Part shown: in pieces, positions 25,403 to 32,570 of the stretch
Numbering within the stretch: the stretch's first letter is position 1
Layout of the letters: each line of letters begins with the position of its first letter
From: Ruminococcus hominis
GTDB lineage: Bacteria > Bacillota > Clostridia > Lachnospirales > Lachnospiraceae
DNA length: 64,000 nt
NCBI RefSeq assembly: GCF_014287355.1
Contig: NZ_JACOPE010000001.1
Span: 1,302,001 to 1,366,000 of the forward strand
Direction: 5' to 3'
Notes under the pieces: generated by a model
Databases searched by the model: none
What the model saw: the letters and a program-made list of their open reading frames with translations, nothing else
Told to the model about the DNA's origin: nothing
Position numbers and translations under genes: made by a program

Positions 25403-26017
25403 ATGACAAAAATGGATTATCTTAAACTTCTGGTGGATGAAATTCATTCAACAACAGTTGCAACGATAGGTTCAGATGGACATCCTCAGACAAGAATCAT
25501 AGATATGATGTACTATGATGAAGAAGGTGTGTATTTCCTTACAGCAAAGGGAAAAGCATTTTATGACCAGTTAATGGAGCAGCAGTATGTGGCAATATCC
25601 GCAACAAAAGACAAAATTGCGGTGTCTCTGCGTGGAAAAATAAAGAACATCGGAAAAAAGAATCTTGATATTATGTTTGAAAAAAATCCATATATGAAGA
25701 AAATCTATCCGGGAGATACGAAAGATGCAATCGAAGTGTTTCGGCTGTATGAGGCACAGGGAGAGTATTTTGATATCAGCAATCCATCAAATATTGTGAG
25801 GGATACTATAACAATTGGAAAAACCGAGGCAGTTCAGACAGGGTATTTTATTGGAAAAGAATGTATTGGATGCAAACTGTGTTACTCTGTATGTCCGCAA
25901 AAATGCATTGATATATCTTCAGTTCCGGTTACTATCAACCAGAATCATTGTCTGCATTGCGGAATATGTGCAGAAATTTGTCCGAAGCAGTGTATTGAGA
26001 AAAGAGGTTCATTATGA
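25403..26017 (+). CDS. PNPOx-like flavin domain fused to a 2[4Fe-4S] ferredoxin domain
   Basis: 204 residues. Residues 1-about 130 form a pyridoxamine-phosphate-oxidase-like split barrel (ATIGSDGHPQTRIIDMMYYD). Residues about 152-200 hold two CxxCxxCxxxCP clusters (CIGCKLCYSVCP and CLHCGICAEICP). The layout predicts electron flow from ferredoxin clusters to a bound flavin. It is the first gene of the FMN-riboswitch operon, which agrees with a flavoprotein. Its stop overlaps the next start (ATGA). Confidence 0.92.
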   Translation: MTKMDYLKLLVDEIHSTTVATIGSDGHPQTRIIDMMYYDEEGVYFLTAKGKAFYDQLMEQQYVAISATKDKIAVSLRGKIKNIGKKNLDIMFEKNPYMKKIYPGDTKDAIEVFRLYEAQGEYFDISNPSNIVRDTITIGKTEAVQTGYFIGKECIGCKLCYSVCPQKCIDISSVPVTINQNHCLHCGICAEICPKQCIEKRGSL

Positions 26018-26958
26018 TTTTTAAGAAAATCAGAAAAGGGCATGCTGACTGGAGAAACTTTTTATGTAGTACTCCGGCAAGGGATTATGTATTCCAAAAG
26101 GATGCATATGAAGACCAGATTGACAGGGCAGCAAAGAATATAAGAAATACAGACTGTGTTATAATCGGGGCAGGAGCCGGGGCATCGACAGCTGCGGGAA
26201 TCCAATATGGTGGTAAAAGGTTTACAGACAATTTTGCAGAATTTATAAAAAAATACGGTGAGTACTACATGACAGATATGTATGCAGCCGGATTTTATCC
26301 ATATCCGTCTGAGGAGGCAAAGTGGGGATACTGGTCAAAACATGCATTGATGAACCGCTTTGATCCTCCGGCATTGCCGCTTTATACAGAGCTTTATGAT
26401 ATTGTAAAGAACAAAGAATATTTTGTACTTACAACCAATGTGGATCATCAGTTTTATAAAGCGGGATTCGATGAAAAAAGAATATTTGCAACACAGGGAG
26501 ATTATGGGAAAATCCAGTGCCAGAAAGCCTGTCATCCAAAGACTTACGATGCAAAAGACCTGTTTCGTAAAATGGATAAAGCAAGAAGAGAATGCCTGAT
26601 TCCATCAGAACTTGTACCAAAATGTCCGGTGTGTGGCGGCAATATGGCTATGAATCTCCGTTGTGATAATTATTTTGTGGAAGATGAAGCGTGGCATGAG
26701 GCAGCCGACAGGTATGCGGGGTTTCTGGAACAGCATAAAGATAAAAAGGTTGTTCTTTTGGAACTTGGAGTTGGATTTAATACGCCGATTATTATACGTT
26801 TCCCTTTTGAAAAGATGGTGAGGGAGAACTCGTCTTATAGTTTGATACGCCTGAATATGGATGAAGCGGTAGTTCCGGAAAGCTTCGGGGAACGTGCAAT
26901 CGGTATTGGCGGTGATATGGCAAAGGCAATTACTGATATAAGGGGGCTGGTATTATGA
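26014..26958 (+). CDS. SIR2 family protein, class M sirtuin (SirTM) type
   Basis: 314 residues. NAD-binding GAGAGASTAAGIQYGG near residue 50, TTNVDHQF near 140, and ATQGDYGKIQC where other sirtuins have the catalytic HG; the change to QGDYG is characteristic of SirTM proteins, which transfer ADP-ribose to proteins instead of deacetylating. A zinc site is suggested by CQKAC and KCPVCGG. It overlaps both neighbours by 4 bases, so synthesis is coupled to the PNPOx-ferredoxin and macrodomain proteins. The carrier protein GcvH-L and ligase LplA2, partners in described SirTM operons, are not in this window. Confidence 0.9.
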   Translation: MIFKKIRKGHADWRNFLCSTPARDYVFQKDAYEDQIDRAAKNIRNTDCVIIGAGAGASTAAGIQYGGKRFTDNFAEFIKKYGEYYMTDMYAAGFYPYPSEEAKWGYWSKHALMNRFDPPALPLYTELYDIVKNKEYFVLTTNVDHQFYKAGFDEKRIFATQGDYGKIQCQKACHPKTYDAKDLFRKMDKARRECLIPSELVPKCPVCGGNMAMNLRCDNYFVEDEAWHEAADRYAGFLEQHKDKKVVLLELGVGFNTPIIIRFPFEKMVRENSSYSLIRLNMDEAVVPESFGERAIGIGGDMAKAITDIRGLVL

Positions 26959-27731
26959 CACAGGATGAGCGAAGAGAATATCTGATTCAGTATCTTTTAA
27001 AAGAAGAAATACCGTTTGGCAGACAGAACATTCCTACGGATAAGCAGGGGCAGGAAAATCTGCTCCGCTCACTTATGAATGTCAGACCGCCAAGACCAAT
27101 CAGTAATGATTTTTTGAAAATACAGGATGAGTATCTTACAGAAAGAAATATAGAGCGTGGAATCACAGATGTTGACACGCTTGCACCTGTAAAATCCGAT
27201 TCGAGATTATATATCTGGCAGGGGGATATTACCACTTTGAAATGTGATGCGATCGTGAATGCGTGTAACTCACAGATGCTTGGTTGTTTTTCACCGATGC
27301 ATGCCTGTATTGATAACTTTATTCATACTTATGCTGGAATGGAACTTCGTCTGAAAATGCATGAAATTATGGCAAAGCAGGGGCATGAAGAAGAGACCGG
27401 CAAAGCAAAGATAACATCGGGATACAATCTTCCGACAAAATATATTCTTCATACGGTAGGACCTATTATACAATGGAAAGTCACAAAAGAAGATGAAGAC
27501 CTGTTGGCAAACTGCTACACAGAGTGCCTAAAGCTTGCAGCTGATACTGGTGTGGAATCTATTGCATTCTGTTGTTTGTCTACAGGTGTATTCCGTTTTC
27601 CACAGCAACGAGCTGCCGAGATTGCAACGAACACTGTAAAGCAGTATCTTAACAAAGACAGCAGAATAAAAAAGGTAATCTTTAATGTGTTTAAAGATGA
27701 AGATTTAAAAATATACAGTGGATTGTTATAA
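26955..27731 (+). CDS. Zinc-containing macrodomain protein-ADP-ribose hydrolase
   Basis: 258 residues: a helical N-terminal extension (1-about 70) and a macrodomain (LYIWQGDITTLKCDAIVNACNS). The GCFSPMHACIDNFIH motif with Cys-x4-His-x-Cys spacing is the zinc-binding loop of the SirTM-linked macrodomains, and HTVGP and STGVFRFP shape the ADP-ribose pocket. It should remove the modification placed by the sirtuin next door. Last gene of the operon. Confidence 0.92.
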   Translation: MTQDERREYLIQYLLKEEIPFGRQNIPTDKQGQENLLRSLMNVRPPRPISNDFLKIQDEYLTERNIERGITDVDTLAPVKSDSRLYIWQGDITTLKCDAIVNACNSQMLGCFSPMHACIDNFIHTYAGMELRLKMHEIMAKQGHEEETGKAKITSGYNLPTKYILHTVGPIIQWKVTKEDEDLLANCYTECLKLAADTGVESIAFCCLSTGVFRFPQQRAAEIATNTVKQYLNKDSRIKKVIFNVFKDEDLKIYSGLL

Positions 27732-27750
27732 GCGTTTGTTGAAATATCCG

Positions 27751-27847
27751 ATAAATCTTATTGTACTGTTACTGCCTGAGAATGTGATTTATATTGGAAT
27801 CCGATGTTAAGTGAAAGGCTGGTGGGAAGAACGAGAATATTATTAAA
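27751..27847 (+). pseudogene. Degraded copy of the VKDWREERGYY gene end
   Basis: About 75% identical to 23881-23977, including the last codons (VKGWWEEREYY then TAA) but with an in-frame TAA in the middle. A second relic of the same unidentified gene. Confidence 0.6.
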
Positions 27848-27882
27848 AAAGTGGACAGTTCATATCGGCTGTTCTTTTTTTG
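27846..27882 (+). terminator. Terminator of the sirtuin/macrodomain operon
   Basis: AAAAAA...ACAG / CTGT...TTTTTTT hairpin with a 10-base loop. Confidence 0.6.
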
Positions 27883-27912
27883 TTTTCGGGCGTTAAAACG
27901 GCAATGTTTTTC

Positions 27913-27941
27913 TTGTGTACAGTAGAGAACTATAGTATAAT
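27913..27941 (+). promoter_or_regulatory. Promoter for the c-di-GMP riboswitch transcript
   Basis: TTGTGT at 27913-27918, 17 bp, TATAAT at 27936-27941; start would be near 27948, about 40 bases before the aptamer. Confidence 0.55.
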
Positions 27942-27983
27942 GAAACCAGTTTTTTTGCATAAGTTTAAAAGCTATAATAAGGA

Positions 27984-28051
27984 AATCGGCAAACCAGATG
28001 AAAGTCTGGGACGCAAAGCTACAGGGCCTGTAAAATGGCAGCCAGCTGCAT
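27984..28051 (+). promoter_or_regulatory. Cyclic di-GMP-I (GEMM-I) riboswitch
   Basis: Contains GGCAAACC, a CCAGA-TGAAAG-TCTGG hairpin with a GAAA tetraloop, the invariant GGGACGCAAAGC, and a second stem with GGCAGCCAGCTGC. These are the diagnostic parts of the aptamer. It precedes the 28152-32287 signalling operon. Confidence 0.93.
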
Positions 28052-28061
28052 AAAATGAGGT

Positions 28062-28087
28062 GCACTGTCTGTCTGACAGTGCTTTTT
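28062..28087 (+). terminator. Riboswitch terminator
   Basis: GCACTGTC / GACAGTGC perfect 8-bp stem, 5-base loop, T5, eleven bases after the aptamer. Confidence 0.88.
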
Positions 28088-28151
28088 ACAATGTTATTTC
28101 ATAGATGTAACAATAATGATTTTATTAGGAAAGAAAGAGGAAAATAAAAGT

Positions 28152-29996
28152 ATGAAAAAGGCAAAACGTTGTCTGATTGCAGTGGTGTCAGGTGTACTTG
28201 TAGCAACTGCTGTCTTGTCTGGATGCGGAAAGTCAAAGAAAGAAGTATCTAAAAACGATGATCATCTTACAGTTTATCTGTGGGAAAATCGTTTGATGAA
28301 AAATATTGCACCCTATATCCATGAACAGTTTCCTAATCAGGATATTGAATTTATTATTGGTAACAATGATACCGATTTATACAGTTATTTTAAAGAACAT
28401 GATGAATTACCGGATATCATAACAGTACGTCGATTTTCTGGAACAGATGCACAGGACTTACAGCCTTATCTAATGGATTTTGCTTCTTATGATGTTGTTT
28501 CTAAGTATTATTCCTATGCGGTGCAATATTATAAGAATGCGGAGGATGAAATCCAGTGGCTGCCAATCTGTGGTATTCCGCAGACGATCATTGCCAACAA
28601 AACACTGTTTGATCAGTATGGAATTAAGATTCCAAAAAATTATGAGGAATATGTACAGGCCTGTCAGCAGTTTTATGATAATGGCATAAAACCGTATTCC
28701 ATGGATCTTGGTGAAGACTGGTCTAATAATGAAATCATCCAGGCTGCGGCAATCGGTGAGTTTACAAGCCTGGATGGTATTGAATGGCGAAACGGTGCAG
28801 AGACTGCAGCGGATGAAGTAAAGTTTGATGATACATTATGGAAACGTATTTTTTCAGAAACCAGTCAGTTTCTTAAGGACTCGCACTTTAGTAAAGAAGA
28901 TATCAATATTGACATCGATACAGGAACCCAGATGTTTGTCGAGGGAAAATCGGCAATGTTTCATGGACATCCGACGGTTATGCAGCAGCTACAGAAACAG
29001 ATGGATGCGGAGCTGATCCGTATTCCTTACTTTTCACAGATATCGGATGAATCCTATGTGTACATGACTCCATCCTTAAACATTGCATTTAACAAAAACC
29101 TAGAAAAAGACCGGGAGAAACTGGATACTGCACTGGATGTGCTGGATTGTATGATTTCAGAAGAGGGGCAAAAGCTGATTGCGGATGGAAGCGGTGTTAT
29201 TTCATTGAATACAGATGTTCCAACCATGATGCAGGATGTGCCTGGACTGGAAGTGGAAATTAATAATAATGCTGTTTATATCCGATATTCCGCTCAAAAA
29301 TCATTTGATGCAAGTCTTGAGGCTGTTCACGGATTACTGTCAGGGGAAATGGATGAAACACAGGCTTATGATACTTTGCGCAGTGTAATGAATCGTAAAG
29401 ATCCAGAAGAAAAATCAACGGTGAATTTTGAAAATGAATATTCCATTTCACTGAACGATAGAAATGGCCGTGATGCAGCATCTTCCATTTTAACTACGAT
29501 CAGAGAAGAAAATGATGCACAGCTGGCTCTGGCACCATATTATTATTTTACTTCTTCTATGTACAAAGGAGAATGCAGCAGTAGCCGGGTTGGCATGATG
29601 ACAGCGAAGAGTTCAGATACAGCATTATATTTTGCAAAAATTAATGGTAAACAGGTTTATGAACTCGTGGAAAATTATCTCGACGATGCTGATGAGAATT
29701 TTTATGTAACCAATAAATACGAATTACCAATTGCATCCGGTATGAAAATGATCGTCAATCAAGCGGAAAGTGGATTTTCATTAAAGAACTTGACAGTTAA
29801 TGATAAGAAAATAGACAAAGAAAAGGAATACTCTATTCTTCTTACAGACACCACAATGTCTGTTTTGAAAAAAATAAATCCACAATGTGAGATTGAGCAG
29901 CTTAAAGATACAACATTATCAAGTGCATGGATCGAAGCAATGTCAAAAGGACAGCAGCCGTCAGCACCGGAAGACTATATAGAGGTTGAACAGTAA
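28152..29996 (+). CDS. Extracellular solute-binding lipoprotein with 5'-nucleotidase C-terminal-like domain
   Basis: 614 residues from ATG 28152 (agagga before it; the in-frame ATG at 28116 has no RBS). A lysine-rich signal peptide ends in the lipobox LSGC (Cys near 25). Residues about 35-410 look like a family-1 sugar-binding protein (DHLTVYLWENRLMKNIAPYI). About 440-600 resemble the C-terminal domain of periplasmic 5'-nucleotidases (YYYFTSSMYKGECSSSRVG, KINGKQVYELVENYL). No ABC permease genes follow; a membrane histidine kinase does, 3 bases later, so this is probably its extracellular sensor. Confidence 0.82.
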   Translation: MKKAKRCLIAVVSGVLVATAVLSGCGKSKKEVSKNDDHLTVYLWENRLMKNIAPYIHEQFPNQDIEFIIGNNDTDLYSYFKEHDELPDIITVRRFSGTDAQDLQPYLMDFASYDVVSKYYSYAVQYYKNAEDEIQWLPICGIPQTIIANKTLFDQYGIKIPKNYEEYVQACQQFYDNGIKPYSMDLGEDWSNNEIIQAAAIGEFTSLDGIEWRNGAETAADEVKFDDTLWKRIFSETSQFLKDSHFSKEDINIDIDTGTQMFVEGKSAMFHGHPTVMQQLQKQMDAELIRIPYFSQISDESYVYMTPSLNIAFNKNLEKDREKLDTALDVLDCMISEEGQKLIADGSGVISLNTDVPTMMQDVPGLEVEINNNAVYIRYSAQKSFDASLEAVHGLLSGEMDETQAYDTLRSVMNRKDPEEKSTVNFENEYSISLNDRNGRDAASSILTTIREENDAQLALAPYYYFTSSMYKGECSSSRVGMMTAKSSDTALYFAKINGKQVYELVENYLDDADENFYVTNKYELPIASGMKMIVNQAESGFSLKNLTVNDKKIDKEKEYSILLTDTTMSVLKKINPQCEIEQLKDTTLSSAWIEAMSKGQQPSAPEDYIEVEQ

Positions 29997-29998
29997 AA

Positions 29999-32287
29999 GT
30001 GGAGATAGAACAAACGATAAATAAAAGAAAAAAAATAACAAGGCTGTTGCTTATACTACTTATTATTCTTTTAAGCTTAGTTTGTATAAAGTATCTTATA
30101 AGTAAGTCTAGTAAGTATATCAGCGAAAATGGAAAAAGCAGTATGAGAGCTGTTGTTGAACAGATACAGCAGACCTATGATCTTCAGGTGAGTGGGTACT
30201 ACAGCCAGCTGCAGTTGGTTGAGGAATTTTTGCTTCATGAGAGGGAGCTGTCTCTTGAAACGGATACGAACAAAAGTTTCTTTGAAGCATGGGAAAAAGA
30301 ATCGGAAAGTACACTTATATTCCTTCAGGAAAATGGTCAGGCAATATCAGCAGGTGGAACAAAAATGCGGATTGATATGCCAAGTAAATTTCTGCTGGAC
30401 TTAAAGAATGGATACAATATTGGAAAACTGGTGCGTCTTGATTATGATCAGGAGAAAAAAGACGGTTATCTGGTTGCAATCCCATGTCAGGAATACACTA
30501 TCAATGGGGAAACTTATACGGCAATTGGAACGGTGTATGATCATTCGAAACTGGATTCCATGTTAAAACTGAAAGGTTATGATGGGAAAGCATATTTGTT
30601 CATGCTGGATTATGACGGAAATATTACATATACGAACCTGAGTGGTGATAAATACCAGCGTAATTATTCTTTGTTAAAACATTTAAAAGGGGAACAGGCT
30701 ATTACAGAAGAAGAGGCTGATTTGTTCAAAAAGAAGTTTGATAACAGAGAATCCGGAGTTGCACTTTTGGGAAAACAGAATCCCTATTATCTGGGGTATT
30801 GCCCGATAGAAAGCAACAACACCATTTTGGTATGCATTGTGGAAAAGGGAGTTGTTGACAATGTGCTGATGGATTACCAGAAGACGGTGTTGTTTACAAC
30901 AATACTTATGGCAGGTTTTATACTTTTACTTTTTGCCGGATTATTCTACAGTATTTCCAGACTTAGTCTTGCAGATCAAAAAGCAGAATATGAAAAAAGA
31001 AATAATGACCTTCATTTACAAACAATGAAGGAAATGGAAGTAGTCAATCAAAAACTGAAAAAGGCAAAGAACGCTGCAACAGAGGCTTTGCAGACAGCTG
31101 AAAATGCAAATAAGGCGAAAACGGATTTCCTGTCTAATATGTCACATGATATTCGTACACCTATGAATGCAATCATTGGTATCACGTCTTTGATCAGACA
31201 TGATGCAGGTAATAAAGCAAAAGTTATAGAGTATGCAGATAAAATAGATATTTCATCACAGCATCTGTTAGGAATTATTAATGATGTTTTGGATATGAGT
31301 AAGATTGAGGCAGGAAAAACAGTCTTCAAGTATTCTGACTTTTCTATTTTGGATTTTATGCAGGAACTTGACACTATATTTCATTCTCAAATATATGAAA
31401 AGCAGCAGACCTTTACAATCATAAAAGAAAATATTCAGCATGAGTGGGTGAATGGGGATCAGGTTCATTTGATGCAGATTTTCAGCAACCTGCTGTCTAA
31501 TGCCATAAAATATACGCAGGAAGGTGGAAAAATTCAGCTTCTGGTAGAAGAATGTGAGACAAAGTCATCTGTCTATGCAAAGTACCGTTTCTTAGTTAGC
31601 GATAATGGTTTGGGAATATCGGCAGATTTCAAAAAAACAATCTTTGATCCGTTTACTCGCGCTGAAAGTTCTGTGACTAATAAGATACAGGGAACCGGAC
31701 TTGGAATGGCTATTACCAGGAACCTGGTTGAGGCAATGGGAGGCACCATTGACGTGGAGAGTGAACTGGGACAGGGAAGCTGTTTTGAGGTTCTCATGGA
31801 TCTGAAAATTGCAGAGGATAGAACGGTTGCTCTGGCGGCACAAGAAGAAACAGATGAGCAGGATGGTAATATCCTTCAGGGAATGAGATTCCTGTGTGCA
31901 GAGGATAATGAGCTGAACGCAGAGATCCTGACGGAACTGTTAAAGATTGAAGGTGCGGAATGTACCATCTGTGAAAATGGAGAAGAGATTTTGAAAGCAT
32001 TTGAGCAGTCTGCTCCAGGTGATTATGACATGATCCTGATGGATGTGCAGATGCCTATTATGAATGGTTATGAGGCAACGAAAGCAATCCGCAGAAGTTC
32101 CCATGAGCTGGCAAAGAAGATTCCGATCATTGCCATGACCGCCAATGCATTTTCAGAAGACATTCAGCATTCTCTTGCGGCTGGCATGAATGCACATGTT
32201 TCAAAACCGGTTGAGATGAAGGTACTGGAAAAGACGATCAGAAGCATAAAATCTGGTGGGGGGGGGTACCGAACCGCAGGTTATTGA
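29999..32287 (+). CDS. Hybrid sensor histidine kinase (membrane, extracellular sensor, HK, receiver)
   Basis: 762 residues; start is GTG 29999, two bases after the lipoprotein stop, so translation is coupled. TM helix at about 12-34, an extracellular Cache-like region to about 290, TM at about 297-318, coiled coil, HisKA with SHDIRTPMNAIIG (His near 383), HATPase (N box NLLSNAIKY, G box GTGLGMAI), and a receiver domain (about 628-750; DMILMDVQMP). The last codons follow a run of nine G, so the C-terminus (SGGGGYRTAGY) is sensitive to slippage. No DNA-binding output domain. Confidence 0.92.
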   Translation: MEIEQTINKRKKITRLLLILLIILLSLVCIKYLISKSSKYISENGKSSMRAVVEQIQQTYDLQVSGYYSQLQLVEEFLLHERELSLETDTNKSFFEAWEKESESTLIFLQENGQAISAGGTKMRIDMPSKFLLDLKNGYNIGKLVRLDYDQEKKDGYLVAIPCQEYTINGETYTAIGTVYDHSKLDSMLKLKGYDGKAYLFMLDYDGNITYTNLSGDKYQRNYSLLKHLKGEQAITEEEADLFKKKFDNRESGVALLGKQNPYYLGYCPIESNNTILVCIVEKGVVDNVLMDYQKTVLFTTILMAGFILLLFAGLFYSISRLSLADQKAEYEKRNNDLHLQTMKEMEVVNQKLKKAKNAATEALQTAENANKAKTDFLSNMSHDIRTPMNAIIGITSLIRHDAGNKAKVIEYADKIDISSQHLLGIINDVLDMSKIEAGKTVFKYSDFSILDFMQELDTIFHSQIYEKQQTFTIIKENIQHEWVNGDQVHLMQIFSNLLSNAIKYTQEGGKIQLLVEECETKSSVYAKYRFLVSDNGLGISADFKKTIFDPFTRAESSVTNKIQGTGLGMAITRNLVEAMGGTIDVESELGQGSCFEVLMDLKIAEDRTVALAAQEETDEQDGNILQGMRFLCAEDNELNAEILTELLKIEGAECTICENGEEILKAFEQSAPGDYDMILMDVQMPIMNGYEATKAIRRSSHELAKKIPIIAMTANAFSEDIQHSLAAGMNAHVSKPVEMKVLEKTIRSIKSGGGGYRTAGY

Positions 32288-32322
32288 ACAGTGACAAATG
32301 GATTTGATGCGGCAGTGCAATT

Positions 32323-32502
32323 TTATCTCAGTCGAGAAGACTCCCACTTCTGCAAGTGGTGAGTAATAACAAGTCTTTCTCAGTGGGAGTACAATCTCCG
32401 ACTGAGATAAACGCTCCGCGGGGATGTGCAGTGATTCTGAGAAGAATATGTCAGCTTTCGCTGACCAGAATCACGCACCAAGTCTCACGTGCGTTCGACT
32501 TG
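32323..32502. other. Three-hairpin structured element between kinase genes
   Basis: (1) TTATCTCAGTCG (32323-32334) pairs perfectly with CGACTGAGATAA (32399-32410), enclosing ACTCCCACT (32340-32348) / AGTGGGAGT (32382-32390); CCACTT (32344-32349) can instead pair locally with AAGTGG (32354-32359). (2) GTGATTCTG (32431-32439) / CAGAATCAC (32466-32474), enclosing GTCAGC-TTTC-GCTGAC. (3) CAAGTC (32479-32484) / GACTTG (32497-32502). No coding potential. Either a structured RNA in the leader of the next kinase gene or the remains of an IS200/IS605-like end. Confidence 0.6.
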
Positions 32503-32570
32503 AATAAAACAGGAGGTTGACAAGGAGATGTATAGAGAAATATATTTGACAGACAGACAGGAGATTTTAT

